Source of the DNA: Vitellaria paradoxa
Lineage: Eukaryota > Streptophyta > Magnoliopsida > Ericales > Sapotaceae
Assembly: GCA_019916065.1 (NCBI GenBank)
Contig: CM034244.1
Span: forward strand, 28,822,471 to 28,886,470
DNA length: 64,000 nucleotides
Reading direction: 5' to 3'
Below the pieces are notes generated by a model that saw only the letters and a program-made list of their open reading frames with translations, did no database searches and was not told the DNA's origin. The translations under genes and the position numbers were made by a program. Positions 35,719 through 45,081 of this stretch are shown in pieces (the first letter of the stretch is position 1; each line of letters starts with the position of its first letter).

Positions 35719-38503
35719 ATGTCTTCAAATTTGATGCTACTATGTAAGTTTGGTACAGAGACTTTTGTAGTCAATTTGAACTGTGAAATTTCATTTTCAG
35801 ATTTTGCGTTAAAGGTGTGTGAGAATTGGTCGAGTTTGAATTTGGAAAATGTGTCATTTAGTTACTCAATCCATGAACATTCTTCATGTTTTCTGAGAAA
35901 CGATGTTGATTTTCAAAATATGATGATGTTGGCTCACATGGTTGGTTTGTGTTATATATCGATTGATGTTTTTTTCGACGGTTTGAACACAGTACCGATC
36001 CAAAACAGTACCGGTACTGTTTCCAGCAATTCCGGTACTGTTTCTAATAGTGTGCCAATTGGTGATGCTGGTACTGGTTTGGATTTGTATGATGATTACT
36101 GTGATGTTGATGTGTATCGTAGTTCAATTTCAAGCCGTAAGGATAAACCATTGTTGTGTTCTAATTGGTCGTCATTAATATTGAGAGTGGGACAGGAATT
36201 CATTGGAAGTGTTGATGAGTTTCGTGATGCAATTTGTCGATATGCTACAGAGGTTGGCTTTGAATTTTTGTATGAGAGGAATAACAAGGATAGAGTCGAA
36301 GTTGTTTGTGCAAAAAAGTTCGCTAAAGGGTGTCCGTGGTCAGTTGTTACATCGTTATCAAAAGTTAATCGTAATTTTTACATAAGGAAATTCAACAATG
36401 TTCACAGTTGTGGTCTGACAATTATTAGGAATAGGTCTAAGAGGATGAGCAGGAAATCTTTGGGTAAGTTGATTGTTGATCAGGTAGCATTAAAACCTTC
36501 AATGTCGCCGGTCGACGTTATTATATTTTTTAAAAATAACTATGGCATGGAAATTAGCTATGATAAGGCTTGGAGTGCTTTAGAGAAAGCTAAAGACATG
36601 ATTTATGGTGAGTATGCTGATTTGTTTAATCACTTAAGTTATTATGTCAAGGCTGCAATGGATCTTAACCCAGGCAGTCATATTGTGTTGGATGTGGATG
36701 ACGATACAAACCGGTTTAGACGGTTGTTTGTATCATTTGGGGCTAGTTTACGTGGATTCAAATATTGCAGGCCTATCATTTTTATTGATGGTACTTTCTT
36801 GAAGTCACATTTCAAGGGTATTCTGATGGCAGCTACTGGCAAGGATGCGAATAATGGTATGTTAATGTTCATAATTTTGTGCGGTACTGTTTTTATGCGC
36901 TACTATTTTATTATGTGGTACTGTTTTTAGTAAGATGTAGTATCGTATAAACACAGTACCAAATGTATCTAGTCATACAAAGAATGGTACTGTTTTTATG
37001 CGGTACTGTTTTTGTGCGGTACTGTTTTTGTGCGGTACTGTTTTTGTGCGGTACTGTTTTTATGCGGTACTATTTTATTATGTGGTACTGTTTTTAGTAA
37101 GATGTAGTATCGTATAAACACAGTACCAAATGTATCTAGCAATACAAAGAATGGTACTGTTTTTGTGTAATACTATTTTATTATGTGGTACTGTTTTTAG
37201 TAAGATGTAGTATCGTATAAACACAGTACCAAATGTATCTAGCCATACAAAGAATCGTGCTGTTTTTATGCGGTACTGTTTTTGTGCGGTACTGTTTTAT
37301 TATGTGGTACTGTTTTTAGTAAGATGTAGTATCGTATAAACACAGTACCAAATGTATCTAGTATTCAAAGACCACAAGTACACCATACAATGAATGGTAC
37401 TGTTTTTATGCGGCACTGTTTTTAATTCGGTACTGTTTTTATGTTTATCTACAGGGTTATTCCCATTGGCATTTGCTGTTGTTGATTTAGAGAATTTCTA
37501 TAATTGGTCTTCGTTTCTAGGTCATTTGTGTGAGATATTGAACCCCTCTGAAGATTTTACAATTATTTCCGATAGAAATCCTGGGTTGATGGAATTTTTG
37601 CCAATTAAGTTTCCTACATGTCATTACTTTTTCTGTCAACAGCATTTGAAAAACAATTTAAGAGATAAATTTAGTCGTGGTAACAGATCTAACGGATTCC
37701 GTAAATACATTGTGAACTTGTTTTGTCAGTGTGCTTATGCTCCCACAGTTGCAGCATTTAAGGATAAGTTAGATGTTTTGAAGAGGGAAGGGGGTGCAAT
37801 TGTGGATACCTTTTTGAGTGGATTGCCTGTGCAAAATTGGACTAATGCGTATTCTTGTAGTAGAAGGTATGGTGAGATGTCTTCAAATGCCATTGAATCT
37901 TTTAACTCATGGATTCTTGATGCAAGAAATATGCCAGTGGCACATTTGGTGGACAAGATAAGGGTTAAATTAATGGAATGGTTTGCCATAAGAAAGCTCG
38001 ATGCTACAAAGTGGAATGGTGTTCTATGTCCAAGAATGGAAGAGAAGTTTAATGCACTTGTTGATGCTGGTAGAACATAGACCATCAAGATGTGTTCAGA
38101 TAGTATTTATGAAGTATTTTCTAATCTTTCAACAACTGTTGATTTGGTGAATTATACATTTTCTTGTTATGGTTGGCAAATTTCTGGTTTTCCATGCTCT
38201 CATGCATTTGCTGTTATTGGGAGGATTAACAGACCTTTGAGTAAGTTTGTTGATGAGTGCTTTCATGTTGACAATTACAAATTGGCATATGAAGGTGTGA
38301 TTGTTCCAATACCAACAGATATAATCCAAGAGTTTGCAGACTGTAATAGTTCAATATTACCTCCAATAACACGGAGACCAGCTGGAAGGCCGAAGAAGCG
38401 TAGGATTAGATCAACTGGTGAGCTTGTACGAAGAATTCGTTGTGGTCGTTGTGGTCGCATGGGCTCTCATAATAAGAAGACTTGCAAAGAGCCGTTGAGT
38501 TGA
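35719..38503 (+). pseudogene. mudrA-like: MuDR-type MULE transposase, one in-frame stop
   Basis: Exon 1 is 35719-36856 and exon 2 is 37455-38503, with a 598-bp GT/AG intron. The joined frame has 728 codons. The start is MSSNLMLLCKFG; an upstream in-frame ATG at 35626 would read through the leader repeat. Order: variable N-terminus, MuDR DNA-binding domain (about residues 160-270, with C and H ligands in the VHSCGLT region), and a DDE core with D in FIDGTFLK, D in IISDRNPGL and E in NAIESFN. Then come a SWIM zinc finger (YGWQISGFPCSHA, but the first Cys of the usual CxC is Phe) and a C-terminal zinc knuckle CGRCGRMGSHNKKTC. TAG at 38078-38080 (codon 588) sits where relatives have Trp after GRT. 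The frame is otherwise intact, so decay is slight. The protein would cut and join the element's ends in the nucleus. Confidence 0.9.
36857..37454 (+). repeat. Transposase intron filled with GGTACTGTTTTT minisatellite
   Basis: The intron holds about 19 copies of GGTACTGT or ACAGTACC, arranged as four larger units each containing GATGTAGTATCGTATAAAC (near 36932, 37102, 37203 and 37325), plus a run of simple GTGCGGTACTGTTTTT units at 36985-37070. Within each larger unit TGGTACTGTTTTT and ACAGTACCA are inverted and could pair as a hairpin. Confidence 0.85.
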
Positions 38504-39165
38504 ATTATTTTTTTTTCCCAAAATTATGCTGTGAAGAAGTCTGTTATTGTTTGTTTGTTATGGTACTGTTTTTGAATTAATAATGAGAATGAGTATGTTT
38601 CAATCCATTTTGTGATAGTTATTTATTCAGCAATATTCGTTTTAATGTTGGTATTGAGAATGACAGCGGTATAAAATAGTACCGGTACTGTTTTTATTAA
38701 TACTGGTACTGTTTGTAATAGTGTATCAATTTTAGATTTGCAGACAGTACCGTTGTCATTCTTATATTTAAAGGACATAAAAATTTGTTGGTGACAATAG
38801 TTGTAAGTGTTTTCACAAATAAACTTCATTTGCAATACATTGGTATTGAGATACTTCATACAAATAGTATCGGTATAAAACAGTACCGGTACTGTTAATA
38901 TTAATACCGGTACTGTTTCCAATGGAGTATCAATCGGCACTATTTGTAGCACTATCAACATCACAATAATCAACATCCCAAGAATTATCATACAAATCGC
39001 AAAAACCATGACTATTTATGTTAGCATAAATAGTACTATTAACTGAACATTGACTAATTTGTATTAGCATAAACTGTACCATTCAATTTACAGGAAAAAA
39101 ATGTTGAATATACAAGTATGTTGTTAAAAAAAACAGAGTGTGAACTAATACTGTTTTAATTACAA
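38504..39165. other. Spacer between the convergent MULE genes
   Basis: Non-coding region between the 3' ends of the transposase and ULP1-like genes. It contains perfect ACCGGT-centred palindromes of the motif, for example CAGTACCGGTACTG near 38884-38897. No gene seen. Confidence 0.7.
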
Positions 39166-39902
39166 TCACAATGTTTGTACATCACTAATGGACAGAAATT
39201 GTGATAGCATCTTTGCTCTGTAAGCTTGTACAGCTTCTTCTGAAAGCATCGGTTCAAGTTGTTCGTCATTTGATATGCATTGCATTACGTAGCACACCAT
39301 TGGCCCACAGTCAACACTACACACAAGATGTTATAGGTTGTAAGAATTTAGTTAGAGGTGTTCAACAATTTGCATGAATAAAAAAGGGTGTGGCTTACGT
39401 TGTAGATCCTTGTTGTGGGCAATTTGCTACAGAAACAATTGGGTATTCGAATTCCATGCTGGTATGTTCAATGTTTTTTGTTATTGGATCATTGAGGTAT
39501 TGGTCTTTAAGTTTCGATTCCACATACTCTTTCTGATACAATATGACAAATGTGGAGACAGTGTGAGTTTTAATAAACAGTACCGGTACTGTTGTAAATA
39601 GTAGAAAAGAGTACCAATGAAATTATGTATAAAATTTACACACAAAATCTTACCACTTTCCTTGCATCCTCAAGATACATATCTTTGGAATTTGCTCTAC
39701 GTGGTTTCATGAAATTATAATGTGTCCATGTCCACGTGTCTCTATCCAATACCAAAAGGGTCCAATGGTTGGGATCAACAGGAATTCTCGTTCCACTTGT
39801 ATTCAAAGGGAATACAAGTAGTCTGTATGTATCAGATAGTTGCAGCTTTTGATCAATATGAGTTTCTCGAGCTGCATGATGTCTCTCAAATACCACAAAT
39901 GT

Positions 39903-40616
39903 CTGCAACAATAAAAAATGCATGTTGTCAAATACCACATGCTTGCGGTACTGTTTCCCCTAAGATGCATGCTCTCGCAAAAACAGTACCAAATGATTGT
40001 AGTATGCCAACAGTAATATGAAAATAAAAAAGAAGTCTCATATCCATTGTATGGCTGACAGTACCATATGGATGACAGTACCACATGTATGCAGTACTAT
40101 TTTTATGTATAAGATGAATGCTATTTGAAAAACAGTATCAAACGATAACAGTATGCAAACAGTACCAGATGAATGCTAGCTGAAAAACAGTACCGAGCGA
40201 TTATAGTATGTAAACAGTACCAGATGAATACTAGTTGAAAAACAGTATCGAATGATTATAATATGCAAACAGTACCAGATGAATGCTAGTTGAAAAATAG
40301 TATTGAATGATTATAGTATGCAAACAGTACCAGATGAATGTTAGTTGAAAAACAGTACCGAATGATTATAGTATGTAAACAGTACCAGATGAATGCTAGT
40401 TGAAAAATAGTATCGAATGATTATAGTATGCAAACAGTACCACGTAACTAAAAAAGAAGTCATATCTATGCCATTTGCTGACAGTACCACATGGTCGAGA
40501 GTACCACATATATGCTGTACTATTTCTGAAAACATTTATGCTCTAGAAAAAGAGTACCGAATATATATAGTATGCAAAAAGCACAATTAAACACAAAAAG
40601 AGGTCACATATCTTAC
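39903..40616. repeat. ULP intron array of 56-bp units with ACAGTACC
   Basis: Core array at about 40150-40445: six units of about 56 bp of the form GCAAACAGTACCAGATGAAT..TAGTTGAAAAACAGTA(C/T)CGAATGATTATA. Two motif copies occur per unit in the same orientation, with motif variants ATAGTATC. Hairpin-type pairs lie at 39949-39990 and more copies at 40060-40085 and 40480-40515. Confidence 0.85.
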
Positions 40617-42257
40617 CCAACACAAACTGCTGAAGTATAAGCATCTTTTGGGGAAAGTGCTGTTGACTGATTCATGCGTGTTGATTCCAGATAGCGTGCA
40701 TGACGGTCAATTAGCTGGGCAAATATTGTGATTAGTAAATATCAGATTAATTTTTTGAATTTAAGAAATAGTCAACATACTTTATTAATTCTGTAGAAAT
40801 ATAAGTTAATCATATATGCCTACCATGTTTGATATACTCTCATTTGCTATGAGGTTGTCGATATCTTCAATGCTGATCATGCAGGGTGGTTCATTTGGTA
40901 CAGCCCAAACAGTTGCACTATGTTGTGTGTATACAGTGAGCAGTGAGATGTCAACAAGATCAGCCAAAAAAAAAAAACAACAACAACAACATGAGTTAAG
41001 TTTGAAATGTTTATGTTAACAGTACCAGATAAAGGAATGACAGTACCAATTATTGTAAAAAATAGAGAACAGTACCAGATGATAGCAAGTAATTTTTTTT
41101 ATAATTGACAAGTAATAAAAAAGAAAGAGTTAAATATTGTCTTACGCTTTTCCCTCATTATCAATAAGTTTTAAGATCCGTTCCTTTTCTATGTCCGATA
41201 GATGTGTGTTTTGTTGAAAAGTTAAAATAATCTGCTTAAGTGAAGGTTGCTTGGGCTTGGGTTAATGTGTAGACAGTTGTAGAAGATCAATGTCTATAAC
41301 GTCAGATTCTATATCTTTCGGGATAACTGCCGCAGTGTCTGCCTTTTGTTTTTTGGCAACCTTCTTTTTACCACTGTATGTGAACTCAGGATCTCTTTTC
41401 TTTTGGCGTGTTTTGTCCTTGAGCCTTTTGTACATTGAAGGTGGTTCGTTTGCAGCTGGAGTTTGTTTTTCATTCGTATCCGACTTCTTTGGCCTTCTAG
41501 TTGCTGCATGTTTCTGCGTCCCCTGGTGGACGCTAGATTCGACAAGTTCAGACCTTAATAATTTAACAACTGCATTCACATTATCAAGTTCTTCCTTTAG
41601 GTTTGTGTTTTACAGGTTAAGATTTTCATTGTCAAGGAACAACTTTGTCAGAATTTCATCATTTTTCGCTATTTGCTTCTCCAATTCAGCAATTTTATCA
41701 TCTTTTTCCTTGACTTGTTGCTCTAGCTCTTCTATTTGTTCACGGTTCAAAATTGATAAAACTGAAGCAACTGGATCATTGTTTTGCTGAACTGGTATTG
41801 TTTCTGCTGATGCAGCCTGTCTTGCCTCTTGTTCTGTTGCCTCTTATTCTGGTTCCTCTTGTTCTGGTGCCTCTTGTTCTGGGACTTTTTCTGCTATTTT
41901 GTCTGGTAAGGTGCCTTCATCAGATTCTGGTATTATTTTTGGAAGAATTTCAGCTATGGCAGAGGGAACAGTACTAGATTGATCGAGTTCAGGAGTACAA
42001 GACACCTCTTGTTTTCGCTCGCTTTCAGTTGTCTTGTTCAAATGCACTATGTTTGTCTTCAGTTTTTGAAGAATGTCAGAAATTAGTAATTCATCATCAC
42101 TTGTTTTTTCTGACGCAATAATGTATTATTCTATTTCTGTCCTTTCATCATCATCATTATCATTATCATCATCATCATCATCATCATATTATTGTTGTCC
42201 ATCCTCCTCCTCCTCGTCATCCTCCTCCTCATCATCATCAAGATCAGGTACAATTAC

Positions 42258-42754
42258 CTGATATTTTGTTCATCAATTATAGAATTCATTAGTATGTCCA
42301 TGAATACATTGTTGAATCTAGAATGATTTTATTTATCAGATGTAAACAGCATCATGAAACACAAAAAGAGGTGACAAATATAAATAATAGCTGACAGTAC
42401 CACACGGATGACAGTACCACATGTATACGGTACTGTTTTTTTTAAGGATGCGTGCTCGTTCAAAAACAGTACCGAATGTATATAGCATTCAAACAGCATC
42501 ATGAAACACAACAAAACAGTACCGCATACATGAAAAAAAAAAGACGTCACAAATGCAAAGAATAGCTGACAGTACCACATGTCTGCGGTACTGTTTTGTT
42601 AAGAATGCATGCTCTTTGAAACACAGTACCTAATGCACGGATGACAGTACCACATGTATACGGTACTGTTTTTTGTATAAGATGAATTCTATTGGAAAAA
42701 CAGTACCTAATATTCTTAGCATGTAAACATGATTTATTTTATCAGAAATAGTAC
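42258..42754. repeat. ULP intron with hairpin-type motif pairs
   Basis: Three inverted motif pairs lie in the stretch 42428-42710: ACGGTACTGTTTTTTTTAAG..GTTCAAAAACAGTACC (near 42428), GCGGTACTGTTTTG..ACACAGTACC (near 42586) and ACGGTACTGTTTTTTG..AAAAACAGTACC (near 42659). Single copies lie between them, mostly as GACAGTACCACATG. Confidence 0.85.
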
Positions 42755-43712
42755 CTGATTTTTATTCAACTTTTTGAGATTTATTTTTTTCAATGCATTG
42801 GACAATGGCTTGAGATCCCAGACTAGACATCTAGGTGTTGCACTCTTCTGTACTTGTTGGACCAGAGTGGTGTGCTTACAGATTCAGTACTGTATCATTT
42901 GTTAGGGCTGATTAGTTGAATGAAGTTCATAAGACAGTACCAACATATAATATAGATTATGATATGAAGAGGTTACCAGTAACATCATGACACAGCCTGC
43001 AACACCTTTGTTCCTAGAATCTAAGCACAAACTGTTCTCTAAGAATTCCAGTATATGTGCACTCCAGTTGTATTGGCGGATTTGATCCAAATTTTCAACC
43101 AATGTTGTGTAGTGCCACGACAATGAATGTCCTTTGTTAGGGACAAACAACGTTGCCAAGCAGAACAGTGTCAAAAGTCTTGCAACATCTTCTCTGCCAA
43201 TGCGTGTTTGCTCTTCAGTAGCCTGCCGCAAAGCATCAGATATATTTTGTTTCTTAATTCGTCGCAACCCAGAGAATCTACGAGAGACGAATTCAGTGCC
43301 TGGCCTTGCGATTTTTTTGACACTGTCTATCAGTTGTTCACCATCTTCTATTGCAAACATTGTTCGCAACTCTTTCTCTCTGATGTGAAACTTTATTCCA
43401 CCTAAGTTGAAAGCTTTGGACTGTGGGTCAAATGTTTTGATGATTGTTTCCACATCAACATCGCTTTTCCTCGAGTAATCTTTGTTAATTTCACAGTTTA
43501 AATTAGTGAGAATGAGCTTCCAAAATGGAGAATGTTTAAGATATACATGGTGTGCTTCTGTCAAGTTGATGGTTTCAACTTCATTAATGACTGAGATTAG
43601 GTTCGAACGGTGCTGGATGTTCACCATGTTTGATTTTGTATGAGCGTGATTGCAATACCTGTAATTCGTAACATTTGTTTTCTGTTAGAGATAAAATGCA
43701 AGATCATTTAGA

Positions 43713-44520
43713 TACAGTACCGCATGTTTGACAGTACCACATCATGCGGTACTGTCTCACAAAATATGCTTGCTTCACAAAACAGTACCGAATGATTATA
43801 TCATGCAAAAAGCACCATTAAACAAAGAAAAGAATCACACATCCAATGAAATGACATACAATACCGCAGGTATGACAGTACCATAGTCTGCGGTACTGTT
43901 TTTTTTAAGGATGCATGCTCGTTCAAAAACAGTACCGCATGACTCTATCATGCAAACATCATATTTAAACACAAAAATAGTTCACATATCAAACGAATGA
44001 GAGACAGTACCGCATGTATGAAAATATCACATGTCTGCAGTACTGTTTTTTTTATGGATGCATGCACGTTCAAAAACAGTACTGCATAACTCTATAATGC
44101 AAACATCATATTTAAACACAAAAATGGCTCACATATCAAAAGAATGACCGACAGTACCGCATGTATAACAGTACCATAGTCTGCAGTACTGTTTTTTTTA
44201 AAGATGCATGCTCGCTCAAAAACAGTACCGCATGACTCTATCATACAAACATCATATTTAAACACAAAAATAATTTACATATCAAACGAATAAGAGGCAG
44301 TATCGCATGTATGAAAGTATCACAGGTCTGCGGTACCCTTTTTTTTATGGATGCATACTCGTTCAAAAACAGTATCGCATGACTCAATGATGCAAAAAAT
44401 AGTACCGCATGACTCTATCATGCAAACTTCACAATTAAACACAAAAATAGTTGCAAATATCAAAAGAATAACCGACAGTACCGCATGTATGACAGTACCA
44501 CATGTCTGTGGTACTATTTC
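43713..44520. repeat. 147-bp tandem array upstream of the ULP gene
   Basis: Six units start near 43713, 43855, 44003, 44151, 44297 and 44473 (GACAGTACCGCATG and variants); the spacing is 142-148 bp except the last. Each unit has two single motif copies, an inverted pair (TGCGGTACTGTTTTT..CAAAAACAGTACCGCAT) and an AT-rich tail with CATATTTAAACACAAAAATAG. It lies 5' of the ULP start and may be its promoter or leader. Confidence 0.85.
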
Positions 44521-44955
44521 ATATTAGGCTATTGTAAAAATAACAACGATTATACGTTTTAGGAGAAACTAAATACATAATACAGTACCACAAAACCTGT
44601 TATTAGAAAGATAATCGAAAACTCTAAACAGTACCACACAATAAATATTCAAACCCTCGATATGTGTTTTATCGAAAAACCCTAAAGAGTATCTTTAATC
44701 GAAAATAGTACCTGTTTATTGCGAAGGACTGTAATGTGTGGATTTGCTCGGCAAAAAGTTAGGGATCAATTGAGGTTTTATTTGGAAGAAGTTTTGATTA
44801 GTTTTCAGATGATTTGTGAAGAAGTTGGAAAGTCGCGGAACGTTTCCGATAAAACATGGGGGTTTTCAAATAACAGGTTTTGTGAGTGAAAGATGCGCGA
44901 TGTCCTTTTTTGTCTTTTCGTTGCAAATATGACTTATTCACAAACAATTTTTAAG

Positions 44956-45010
44956 GGTATGACTTAAATCCTTAAAAGTCTATAAATTGTGACTAGCCTC
45001 TAAAAACCCC
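44956..45010 (-). repeat. Right terminal inverted repeat of the MULE
   Basis: On the minus strand starts GGGGTTTTTAGAGGC directly inside the target duplication and reaches AAGTCATACC. It is the partner of 35286-35340. Confidence 0.75.
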
Positions 45011-45081
45011 TAGTATCTTTTTGTCTATTTAAGCACCTGTAAGCATAAGAATAATTTAGTTTTTATTAATTATTGAATGAA

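Larger units (their letters stand above)
39166..43627 (-). pseudogene. KAONASHI-type ULP1-like (C48) peptidase gene in the MULE
   Basis: Eight exons in coding order: 42977-43627, 42755-42874, 41146-42257, 40824-40917, 40617-40714, 39654-39902, 39399-39532 and 39166-39316 (TGA stop at 39168-39166). The N-terminal region (exons 1-2) contains GGIKFHIREKELRTMFAIE and SATPRCLVWDLKPL. Exon 3 is acidic, then coiled coil (EELEQQVKEKDDKIAELEKQ), then basic. The C-terminal exons form the peptidase: His in PNHWTLLVLD, Gln in CPQQGS, Cys in VDCGPMVC. The usual Asp after His appears as Asn (HYNFM), a change I recall in related transposon proteins. ULP1 peptidases cut SUMO-like tags; the role inside MULEs is unknown. 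Exon 3 has five TAA stops (42189, 42126, 41844, 41610 and 41262, lowest base of each), and the junction of exon 5 (phase 2) to exon 6 (phase 0) does not fit, so a frameshift or a missed exon exists there. Confidence 0.85.
35286..45010 (+). mobile_element. Mutator-like element (MULE) with transposase and ULP1-like gene
   Basis: A perfect 9-bp direct repeat, TAGTATCTT, flanks the unit (35277-35285 and 45011-45019), the size typical of Mutator insertions. Its first and last 55 bp form imperfect terminal inverted repeats that align without gaps (about two thirds identical; the inner part CTTTTAAGG..T..AGTCATACC matches best), and weaker similarity continues inward. Inside are a MuDR-type transposase on the plus strand and a convergent ULP1-like peptidase gene on the minus strand, the gene content of KAONASHI-type MULEs. 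The element is saturated with the ACAGTACC/GGTACTGT motif. Confidence 0.9.

Noticed and set aside
41290..41790. 166-codon plus-strand Ser/Phe-rich frame
   Set aside because: Antisense shadow of ULP exon 3.
43713..44520. Regularly spaced repeats suggesting a CRISPR array
   Set aside because: Units are about 147 bp, repeat and spacer are both conserved, and the setting is a plant transposon. It is a tandem array.
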